Shown here one piece after another: positions 55,438 to 64,000 of a stretch of DNA of 64,000 nucleotides (positions within the stretch are counted from its first letter, which is position 1; every line of letters starts with the position of its first letter). Source of the DNA: Phyllosticta citriasiana (lineage: Eukaryota; Ascomycota; Dothideomycetes; Botryosphaeriales; Phyllostictaceae); assembly GCA_038021145.1 (NCBI GenBank), contig JBBPHT010000005.1:2232001-2296000 (forward strand). Reading direction: 5' to 3'. The notes under the pieces are model-generated. The model saw nothing but the letters and a program-made list of their open reading frames with translations. It was not told where the DNA came from and did not search any database. A program made the position numbers and the translations under genes.

Positions 55438-56855
55438 ATGGAACCCCAATCCGAAAACAAAGTCGACTCCACCAAGCCTGCAGACACAATGGCTGCTGCC
55501 GAATCCGATGCTCCCCAAGTCACCGACGTGACCAACGCGTCTGCTCCCGCAGCAACCACGTCTGCTGAAAACAAGGACGACATGCCCGCCACGAACGAAA
55601 AGAAGGATGAGACTTCAGAGAAGCCTGCCACTGAAGCTCCTGCAGCTTCTCCTGAGGCCGAACAGAACGGAGACGCTGAACCAATCAAGACCGAGGGAGC
55701 TTCCGCTGTCGACGTGAAGCCCGAAGAGCCCAAAGCTGAAGAGTCCAAGACCGGAGAATCCAAGGCTGAGGAGCCCAAGACGGAAGACAAGCCTGCTGCC
55801 GAAGCTGCCCCTGCCCCCGAAGAACCCAAAACCGAAGCGCCTGTGGTCACCGGTCCCGTCTGGCCCGAGCTCGCTGCGGACCACCCTCTCTCCAAGCTTC
55901 TCGCCGACTTGCCTGAGCTGCTCAAATCCACCCAGTACGACGAGGTCTACGGCATCACGCTCAAGGAATCTGGCGACTTCCACACCAAGCTCATCCTCCA
56001 AAAGTTCTTGCGCGCAAACTCAAACAACATCGACAAAGCCAAGGATCAGTTGAGGGAGACTCTCGAATGGCGTCGCGAGTTTCGGCCTTTGGAAGCCATG
56101 AAGGCTGGCTTCGACAAGAACATCTTCAATGGTCTGGGCTACATCGTGGAGATCGAGGGCGTCCCGGAGAGTACAAACAAGAAGGACATTGTTACCTTCA
56201 ACGTCTACGGCGCCGTCGAGGACAAGAAGGCCACCTTTGGCAATCTCGAGGGGTGAGTAGCAAGTTTGTGCTTTGAACCAATGTCGCACTTACGGGCTTG
56301 CCTAGATTCCTTAGTTGGAAGGTCTACTGCCGCGGCTTTGGAATCGGGAAAGCTTATACGCAGTGGATAAGTTCTTCTTTCTTGGGAGAATCGGCGTCGC
56401 TAATGGTCATCCGTTTATACAGATTCATTCGCTGGCGCGTCGCTCTCATGGAGAAGGGAATCGCAAAGCTCAAGCTCAACGAGGCTACCGTGCCCATCCC
56501 AGACTTCAACCAGGGGCCCGACCCGTACCAAGGCATTCAGGTGCACGACTACCTCAGCGTCTCCTTCATTCGCCAGGACCCGCATGTCAAGGCCGCCTCG
56601 AAGCGCACCATTGAGCTCTTTTCCAAGGTCTACCCGGAGACCCTGTCGCGCAAGTTCTTCGTCAACGTGCCCGTCGTCATGGGCTGGATGTTTACAGCCA
56701 TGAAGGTTCTCCTTCCCAAGGAGACTGTCAAAAAGTTCACCGTCCTCAGCTATGGCAACCAGCTCGCCAGTCAGCTCGGTGACGGTGTCCCCGAGGCCTA
56801 CGGCGGCAAGGCCGGCACGCTCAACGATGTTGCTGAGCAGACGCTCTTGGAATGA
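55438..56855 (+). CDS. SFH5: Sec14-like CRAL-TRIO phosphatidylinositol transfer protein Sfh5
   Basis: Two exons, 55438-56252 and 56423-56855, over a 170-nt intron (GTGAGT...ACAG, branch site GCTAATG) give 415 aa. The first 135 residues are a Glu/Ala/Lys/Pro-rich disordered extension absent from yeast Sfh5. The CRAL-TRIO N domain follows (VWPELAADHPLSKLLADLPE, KLILQKFLRANSNNIDKAKD, TLEWRREFRPLEAM). The lipid-binding domain starts at GLGYIVEIEGVPEST and continues over the join as NLEGFIRWRVALMEKG, then DPYQGIQVHDYLSVSF and LSRKFFVNVPVVMGWMF. Sfh5 proteins act at the ER and cell cortex in phosphoinositide homeostasis; yeast Sfh5 has also been described as binding heme. A second in-frame acceptor at 56305 would keep 117 nt (39 codons, no stop) as exon. 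The long model with the 170-nt intron fits the family best. Confidence 0.92.
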
Positions 56856-57947
56856 AGTGCTCCAAGCAACGGCCTATCCACAGGACACATACCGCATGAA
56901 CCGTGCAGCGTGATTGCAGCGTACAGGCAAACAGCGGCATTGACATCGACATAGGCCTCGGCGGCCTTTCCCTTTTTCACGGCTCTCAAGGCATTGTTTG
57001 TTCCTTTGCGCGTTTAGATACCACGGACCGAGAGGGGACCCTAATATTGGGGAGGCAGTGATCCCTTTCTCTGGTTTCTTCTTCTTCTTCTTGAACCCTC
57101 TTCTTCTCCCTTCTCCCCCTTCTTTGAAACGCTACCCCCCTTTCCCCCCCCCCCCCCCCCCCTTTTTTTAACTTTTTTTTTTTTTGTCCTTGCTCCTTGC
57201 CCTTCGCATGGCGGTCGTCGGCCTTGTTGCGCGGGAAATACTCTCGAGTGGCCATGATGATGGTGGTGGTGTCGTGGCAAGACTATGAATGGCCAGATCG
57301 TGTCGTGTCGTTTCAGCTCTCCCGTCTAGAGTCGAAATGGGCTTGGGCATGTATGTAGCAACAGTGCAGTGCAGTGCAGTGCAGTGCAGTGGGTGGCTGG
57401 ACAGACTCGCGAAAACTGAAAAATAATGGATGGATGGTACCATGTGGGATATTGAGGTTGCTGGTGTTCAGCTCAATGCAATTCAGATTCTCTGAACCAA
57501 TGGGCGTGAATTTGTGCTGGAGGGGGTGTGTATAACGAGACAACAGAGGATTATGAAGAAGCTGCCGTTGTAAGAATCGCTTCACTGGCCAAAGAGCGCC
57601 GGCTACCGCGCATCGAGGTAGCCACCGGCATCTATCTTAAGGGTTGTAGCAAGAAGATCGCCATCGACGCCTGGAATGAGAACCCAAGAAACCCTCGCAC
57701 GCCGTCGTTGCCGCCACCTTTAGGGACCCCTCCAATCGACCGTAAACGCCTGCCTGCCTGCCTGCCTGCCTGCCTTGTGACCGCCAGGAGAAGAGCGTGC
57801 CATTCGCGCTCCGTCCGTCCGTCCGTCGGCACCCACCAAGAAGCCGCCGGAGGTCTGAGCTGTTTATGGATGAAGCCGCCCGGCCACCAGGGTCTCACTC
57901 GATAGAGGTTAAATAGTAGAGTAGGACGTAACCTTGCTCGCGGCTGG
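56856..57947. other. Convergent intergenic region with C19, T-rich and short tandem repeats
   Basis: About 1.1 kb between the 3' ends of SFH5 and the Myb gene. It contains C19 (57144-57162) followed by T tracts, a GCAGT pentamer array (57361-57391) and TGCC and CCGT tetramers (57747-57773, 57811-57827). No gene is seen; the minus-strand frame down to 57632 is read-through beyond a splice donor of the Myb gene. Confidence 0.55.
57361..57391. repeat. GCAGT pentamer array
   Basis: About six CAGTG units in tandem are seen directly, downstream of both flanking genes. Confidence 0.85.
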
Positions 57948-60556
57948 CTACTCCGCGGGCACCTCGCTCGGCAGGCGACCCAGCTTCTGATCAACCTTGC
58001 GCTTGTAAAAGCTGCCGATTTCCAGGCCCTCGAAGACGTCTGGACGGCCCGTGTTTGCTCTGTTGGAATGTGTTGGTCAGCATTGTCTCTGTTAAGGAAT
58101 ATAGGGGTAAGAAGTTGTTGAAAGACGTACTTGTCATAGATGAAGCACAACGTCCTCACTCTGTCCTTGAGCGCCACGGGGTCGCGCCGATTCAGGACAT
58201 TGAGGTCGACCTCGTCCGCCTCCTTGATGCGCTTCCACGGCTGCTTGCCCCCGCCGTAGACGCGGTACAGAGCGACGAGCTGCCTATCCTCATCATCTGT
58301 CCACGGGAAGCGCTTGCGCTTGCCGCCTGCGTTGGTGACTGGAGGCAACGCCGTGCCCTGCCGACGCGCCAGGCGGCTGATTTCGTCGACATCCACCACG
58401 ACAGTCTCGTCCCCAACGTCCTCGTTGCCGTCGGGCTGTCCCCGAGTCGATGCGAGACTCGTGGCTCGGCGCGGCGCGGGGTTGATGCGTCGACGCTTTG
58501 CGGGGGCTTCTCGTTTCCGTCGGCCTGCCGGTTGACGCGGGTCTGTCTCGAATTCGTCGTCTTCATCTTCGTCAACGCGCCGTCTTTTCGCTGGAGAATG
58601 ACTGGGGACCCCGGGCCTCTTGACAGGAGACTGACGAATGGCGTCTTCATCAAACGAGACTCTGTGGGCGTCTGGTTGGCGGTCAAATATCGACTTTGTC
58701 TTTTCCTTCTCGTTCTGTACTCGAAGAATGTTCTCCTTGTTCTGCTTCTCCATTCGACGGATCTGATCCATGAAAACTTGCTTTGCAGCATATGGTGGTG
58801 GCTCCTGTAGCTCCACGGCAGTTGCAGAGATATCCTCCTCTTCGTTGGCTATAAGCTGCCACTCGTCTTCGATTTCCTCGGCACGCGGCGCGCGGGGCTG
58901 GCGGTTTTCAACGGCAGCCGCAGTGTCTTCTCTCGCTTCGCCTCCTGACAAGCGATCGACCTTTTGCTTCAATTTCTTTAGGACAGATATCACGCCTGGA
59001 GCGGTGGAAGCACTTTGGCCGTCTTGTGTTGGTGGAGGCTGTGGGCCTGCAGCCTGGGTCTGAGGAGTGATATTGGAAACCTGAGTCGTTTGCCTGTCAG
59101 ATGGTTCGATGTGTTCTTGCAGAGCGCTTTGAATTGCTTCTATCCCTCCAATGGACGAGACTTCGGATTCAATCTCATCATTGCGCCTTGAGACCCATTC
59201 GAGGAGCTGAGTGATGAACCGACTCCACGGGAACTTGGCTTCCAATTGTTCAGAGTCGACGTCTTCTGCCGAGTCTTGGTCCGGGAGACAAGCACGAAGC
59301 TCGCCCACTCTTTCGAGGATCCAAGACTTAAATTGCCTTGATAATCCCTCATCGGCAGACAATAGACCGGGCAATTCCCATCCGCGCAAAGGACCATGCT
59401 CGGAATCAACATTGTAGCTGTCTTTCTGTGCCGAGAAAAAAACTTCCAGAATTTCCTGATGTGGCCAGAAATCTTTGTCGTCCTGTTTCTTTAAAATCAA
59501 GCGAATTGCAAACTGAGTCCTGATTTCGAGAGCAACTCCGAACAAATCTTTCTCCTTGGCCGTATGAGCATGGGTTGTGCTCGCATCAGGGTTGGAAAGG
59601 AAGTCGCGCGGGAATGTTCCGTCCAGCCGAAGTAGGATGTCGAATGTATCGCTTTTCTCACGCTCGAGGTCTCTCATTCGTATCGCCAAAGAGGTTAGAT
59701 TCGCCTTTTGCAAGATTGGATCGGAGCGAAGAAGCGGGTTTCCGATGTTTGCAAGAGGTGTATGCTCGGATAAGGCAGCATTGACGGTGGCACTCCTGAT
59801 GTACTCTTCCGTTCCAAAGTTTTCGCGCGATCTTTCGAATCGCTCGATGCGCTTAGAGAGAATGCGGTTCACAGCAGAGCCAGGTTTTCGGAACTCAGAG
59901 TAGAGAGACCGAAGCTCGGATTGGGTGGCATTCTTTGGGGCAATCTTCTCGAGAACCTTGTTTGCATCTGCGTACAAGTCTCCGAGGGTATCGACCATGA
60001 GCACCACATCCAGGTCTTCAGGAGGATGGATGGTTTCGGGAGATGTCGGGAAGCTGGACTCAGCACCTGGCGATCTCTCTGCCCGAGGCTCGGCCATGGA
60101 TTGAAAGATTGGGATTTCCTCGCGGCTGGCGTGGTCTTCAGTAGCAGGTGGTTCTGAGAAGCTTCGTCGTCGAAGCCCCGCATCTTCTTCGACCGTTGGC
60201 AACTCTGTCGCTTTCTAGTCAGCCGTGGACCACCTGCGACTGCTGCCAGTCGAACAATGGACTGAAGCATGTTGTAGTGCTGTTGCAGCTCCCATGCACT
60301 CACTGCGCACTGGACCAGCTTGCTTGGTCTTTCTCCGAGAAGCCCGCGGCGCGCCGTCGGTGCTCAGGACGCTTTCGACGCTGGTTGCGCGCGCTTTTCT
60401 ACGCGTTGTTCTTTGTGGCGGCGACGTTTGTTGCGCGGAATTGATGTCCTGGCTGTTGGCTCGCAAGGCACGCGAGCTGGCGTTGGGCGCGCCGGCTGAG
60501 GTCGGCTGCGGGGTGCGGCGGCTCGAAGAGCGCAATCCTCGGGCCTCAACCACCAT
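57948..60556 (-). CDS. Myb/telobox DNA-binding protein, putative telomere-repeat-binding factor
   Basis: Three exons on the minus strand (60556-60311, 60214-58131, 58059-57948), introns 96 and 71 nt, encode 813 aa. The C-terminal Myb/SANT domain spans about 716-777: KRFPWTDDEDRQLVALYRVY, then KQPWKRIKEAD and the telobox-like VALKDRVRTLCFIYDK. Splicing the last exon continues it as ANTGRPDVFEGLEIGSFYKR. Telobox Myb domains bind TTAGGG-type repeats. An all-helical N-terminal region (about 145-420) could be a TRF-homology dimerisation domain as in Taz1/TRF proteins, but this is judged from layout only. The middle is disordered with basic patches (PAKRRRVDEDEDDE, APAKRRRIN), probable nuclear signals. 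Without the last splice the frame runs on about 170 unrelated codons, which I reject. The start could also be an in-frame ATG at 60676. Confidence 0.85.
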
Positions 60557-61217
60557 GATCTCAGATTTGTCGCATTTAGGACCTGGATGAGTTGGTGGGC
60601 GCGAAGGGAGCGACGCGGGCGGGGGACATGGAGGCTTCTCTGGTGGAGGAGGTGCTTGGCGAGGACAGACGTCCAACTGACTCGTGAGATATATTCATGT
60701 TGCGCGCGGCAACAGTGCACGTGATGTCATTTTGCCTGAGGACTCAAGCCACGTCCATGGACAGCCGGCGCAGGGCAGTAGTGAGCAAACAACACCTGGC
60801 GCCAGGCCAGCAACTCTAATTCGCCGACCGTCATTGAGTGCTCACCAGTTGCGGACAGGCCTGAGCGCAATCACTTGGAGCAGCCCCTTGCGCACCATGC
60901 CCAAGACGTTACGTGTAAGCCCCTGCGGTGCACCGCCTCACGAGCCCATTCGTTGAAGGCCAAAACCACCTAGCCCGCTGTCCAAACCTCAATGCCACAC
61001 CAACCCGCCTCCAAAGGCTCTCTACATCCGTCTTTGGCCTCTGTCAGAGGCTCTTACTGACGTCCGCTCCTTTAGTCCATCCTGCCCTGCCACTCTTCGT
61101 CGTCCGTCGTTTGAGCTTGCGCGCAGCACAGTTACGTCAGCGTCGAAGCCGACTATTCAACATTCTCCCCCTTACCAATTTTCGCTCCCACGGAAACCAT
61201 CATTCGCACAATCCAGC
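60557..61217. promoter_or_regulatory. Divergent promoter region between the Myb gene and GDT1
   Basis: 661 bp between oppositely read genes. No TATA box or repeat stands out. The regulatory role is inferred from layout. Confidence 0.45.
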
Positions 61218-62898
61218 ATGATTCTGAGGAAGAGCCAAGCTGGCTGGCTGTTGCTACTCCTGCCCGCACTGTCGTCCGCTGCGGCCATTGGTGCAACCGA
61301 TGAGGATACCAACTTGAACTTACGTGGCGGTACCGCCAAAACCGGCTCTCTTGCGCCCGGAAAAGTCGACGTTGCCGACAGCGTCAAGCCAGCCGAGGAT
61401 GGCAGACCGCAATGGGGGCCCTTCGTTTCAGAAAAGGACAAGCCGAAAAAGATGTCGCCGGGAGCCGTGGACATTGGCTCCAAGGGAAGCTCCGACAGCC
61501 TCAGCGACAGCGTGCTTGGGGATCAGAAAGAGCTATCCTCGGAAATATCCTTGGGGAAGGACAGCGTCATGGACGACCCAGACCATGTGGGTCCCAAGAA
61601 GGGCACTACAGGCACCGAAGGAGGAGTATCCGAGAGGAACAAGAAGCACAAGGCGCTTGAAAAGGAGCTGGGAGGCAAGGTCGAAAAGGTCCCTGTTTCT
61701 CCAGATGAAGCGAGACCTATGTCAACAGAAGAGCAGGGACGCCTGGGTGTTGAGGTGGTTGACGAGGAGCTGGATGCCTCTTCCACATCGGAATCCAAGG
61801 CCAAGGGCGCTGTGGGCATCCAGGTACGTTGTGATAGAGTCTGCCACGACACTGGGTGAGGGCTAATATTGCAATTCAGAAACCTTCGGACCTACCTGAC
61901 ACTCCGCACGGTGACAGCGGGTCTTCAAACCCCGTTATTCCAAGCATGCGCAAGGACGATGGTGTTGGATCGAAGCAAAAAACATCCAGACTTAGCTCGA
62001 GCGGTTCTGAAACTGAAGAGGAAACGATCATTCATCCCGGGGATTCGTTCTTGCTCTCCTTCACCATGATCCTGTTCTCAGAAGTTGGCGACAAAACTTT
62101 CCTCGTCGCCGCCCTCATGGCCATGCGCCACCCGCGCGTCCTGGTCTTCTCCGCCGCCTTTTCCGCTCTGATTGCCATGACTGTTCTTTCTGCTGTCCTT
62201 GGCCACGCAGTGCCGACATTGCTACCGAAGAAACTCACCAGCGTGGCCGCAGCTCTCTTGTTTTTTATCTTTGGCGCAAAACTTCTCAGAGAAGGTCTGG
62301 CCATGAGCCCCGAGGAAGGAGTTGGGGAAGAAATGCAAGAAGTCGAGGCAGAGCTTGAAGAGAAGGAACAGGTTGCAAGTAAGCGGCGACGCTCGTCAGT
62401 GGACCCTTACATGCTCGAAGCTGGACGTGGACGTCAATCTCGCTCTCGAAGCCGTCTTCCGACGCACCGCAGTCCGTCATCTTCGCGCTCTCCCTCCAAC
62501 TCGCCTTCGGGAGCGTCACTAGAGCGTATGCTCGGCGGTCTCAACAATCTCTTCTCGTTGCTACTTAGCCCGGCGTGGGTGCAGACGTTTGTGATGACTT
62601 TTCTCGGTGAATGGGGCGATCGGAGTCAAATTGCGACCATTGCAATGGCAGCTGGTCAAGACTACTGGTGGGTCACGGGTGGGGCCATCAGTGGCCATGC
62701 TGTCTGCACTGGAGTCGCAGTTTTGGGAGGCAAGGCAATCGCGGGTCGCGTGAGTATGAGAGTGGGTAAGTATCACACTGGCAGGCTCCAGACTAGAAAG
62801 TTCCAAGCTAATTAGAATGTACAGTAACCCTCGGCGGGGCAGTTGCGTTCCTGGTCTTTGGATTCATCTATGGATTCGAAGCGTTATACTACGATTAG
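61218..62898 (+). CDS. GDT1: Gdt1/TMEM165-family cation transporter (UPF0016)
   Basis: Three exons (61218-61823, 61880-62765, 62825-62898), introns 56 and 59 nt, give 521 aa. Residues 1-23 are a signal peptide (WLLLLLPALSSAAA). A long acidic, disordered luminal region follows to about 250. The transporter core has the two family signatures: E-V-G-D-K-T at 270-275 (FSEVGDKTFLVAALMAMR) and E-W-G-D-R-S at 446-451 (GEWGDRSQIATIAMAA), each starting a three-helix bundle. A cytosolic linker with Arg/Ser repeats lies between. The last exon supplies the final helix and the end IYGFEALYYD. Gdt1 moves Ca2+/Mn2+ (with H+ exchange) into the Golgi and supports glycosylation. The N-terminal extension is longer than in yeast (280 aa), as is common in filamentous fungi. 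The gene is complete. Confidence 0.94.
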
Positions 62899-63741
62899 AT
62901 AAGAATCAGTTCACCTCCTTTCCAGGGCGGTAGATTGATCCCTCTGTCAAGAATGACTTGCGTTTTGGAGTTTACTCTGTACTCAAAACGAAACCCAAGT
63001 CCAGACCCTTTACTCTTCTTCCCGGTTCTCTCAATTCACGGTTTTGTAGGACAATAGTTTAAAACAGATTTGGCTCCAAAGGAAGTACTCGGGGCGGGCA
63101 TGGACTGGTGTGTTGGCGAGACAATCGGTAAGGACGTCGCGTCAAGCAAGCAGGGCATGGATGGTCTGGCGTACGAAAACGGATTGGGATGATTCCCTTG
63201 TGGTTCGATTGAGGCAAATCAACGTTATTGACTTCGCATGCCGTTTAATAACGTGTTAGTGAACGATATCAGCGCACCACCGTTGGGACTATGGGGGAAC
63301 CTGTAGTGACAAGAAGGCATCAACTTGATCCCCAGTGCATTGCAAAGCAATGCTGATCTGACGTTGCAGTCTTCGTCAGTAGAAGCATGGCATTGATTTA
63401 CCCTGCACACCCAACACTAATGATTAATTTTATAACAATCCGACAAATCAATTCAATTCATGAACTTTTGCAGAGTCTCATTCATCATAAGATTGAAAAG
63501 AGCACCATATGAAATAATGATTCACTACTTCACGCGATACCTTTCCGATTGTGGTCAGTGAAGACGGGCGAGAGATGCTGGAAGTCGTTGCCGCAGCCCA
63601 AGGCGAGCCGCGTCTGCCCCACCGAAACCGGCAGCTCATGACGAATTCACTCTGGTACCAGCAACGGTTGCTCATGCCACGAATCCAGCCACAGTAAACA
63701 GGGTGGTGGGAAAAAAATACAAATCCGCCCGTCTCACCACC
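62899..63741. other. Intergenic region between GDT1 and THI6
   Basis: 843 bp without a gene. The middle (63400-63480) looks AT-rich. A TPP riboswitch is conceivable before a thiamine gene, but I could not recognise its conserved core here. Confidence 0.45.
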
Positions 63742-64000
63742 ATGGCAGTCGATTACTCGGTTTATCTCGTCACAGACAACACGCCAGCAATCCTGCGCGG
63801 CAGAGACTTGGTCGCCATTGTAAAAGCTGCAGTCGAAGGAGGTTGGTCAGGCTTGACATGAAAAAAAAAAAAAAAAAAGAGGTGAAGAGGCGGTTTTGTG
63901 AAATGAGCTAGCTGATTTGATGGTTGTGCAGGTGCTACCATTGTCCAGCTGCGCGACAAGACAAGCGACACGGGGGACCTCATCCGCATTGCCAAAGAGC
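63742..64000 (+). CDS. THI6: Thiamine-phosphate synthase / hydroxyethylthiazole kinase, 5' part (3' truncated)
   Basis: Exon 1 (63742-63841) and the start of exon 2 (from 63932, cut by the window edge) are joined over a 90-nt intron (GTTGGT...GCAG). They encode MAVDYSVYLVTDNTPAILRG and, over the join, AAVEGGATIVQLRDKTSD. This is the first beta-alpha unit of the ThiE-type TIM barrel: YLVTD and the GGATIVQLRDK loop, whose Gln and Arg contact the pyrimidine pyrophosphate. In fungi this domain is fused to a ThiM-like thiazole kinase, which would lie beyond the edge. The enzyme couples HMP-pyrophosphate and thiazole phosphate into thiamine phosphate. The intron contains an A18 run (63861-63878), unusual for a fungal intron. 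Confidence 0.9.

Noticed and set aside
57632..58059. C-terminal extension of the Myb protein in the unspliced frame
   Set aside because: A 71-nt intron (58060-58130) with good sites leads to a shorter, more sensible end (ANTGRPDVFEGLEIG...); the extension is translated tetranucleotide repeat.

Overview
The window is nuclear DNA of a filamentous ascomycete (Pezizomycotina). Genes have short GT-AG introns, mostly 51-96 nt, with CTAAC/CTGAC-like branch sites. It carries ascomycete-specific proteins (a Con7-type zinc-finger factor, a DUF6594 protein, an Sfh5-type CRAL-TRIO protein) beside eukaryotic housekeeping genes. Protein style and the many microsatellites suggest Dothideomycetes, but that placement is an impression and was not computed. 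I see no bacterial features, rRNA, CRISPR array or intact transposon, and no tRNA gene that I could recognise by eye.

I support 21 genes; two are cut by the window edges. From left to right: the C-terminal part of an unknown protein (1-784); a PRCC-family protein (2287-3561, minus) divergent from the TORC2 subunit SIN1 (3773-6391); a small secreted cysteine-rich protein (8722-9225); a three-gene plus-strand group of a caspase-like protease (10398-11974), a tiny three-exon gene (12603-13045) and a DUF6594 membrane protein (13394-14761); ATG3 (15841-16963, minus) divergent from a 2-oxoglutarate/Fe(II) oxygenase (17587-19138); a four-helix membrane protein (20722-21585, minus); an F-box-like protein (24512-26161, minus); a conserved fungal protein of unknown role (28743-30324).

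The second half holds prephenate dehydrogenase TYR1 (32942-34837, minus) divergent from ribosomal protein RPS14 (35054-35667); splicing factor AAR2 (36145-37482); the transcription factor CON7 (45579-47261); a mitochondrial PPR protein (52602-54836); SFH5 (55438-56855); a Myb/telobox putative telomere-binding protein (57948-60556, minus) divergent from GDT1 (61218-62898); and the 5' end of THI6 (63742 to the edge).

Most neighbours are functionally unrelated housekeeping genes. Two places stand out. One is the 8.7-14.8 kb segment, where a secreted protein, a caspase-like protease with both catalytic residues, a tiny unknown domain and a DUF6594 protein lie together; it could be a cell-death or allorecognition-type module, but this is inference. 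The other is the CON7 locus, which sits alone in about 15 kb. It has 8.1 kb of gene-free DNA upstream and 5.3 kb downstream, filled with extreme simple repeats (C18, C24, G31, an AC tract of about 45 units, and a purine tract facing a pyrimidine tract). That layout fits a developmental regulator with a long control region or leader.

All gene models were spliced by hand from reading frame, splice sites and remembered family patterns; none was checked by alignment or RNA data.
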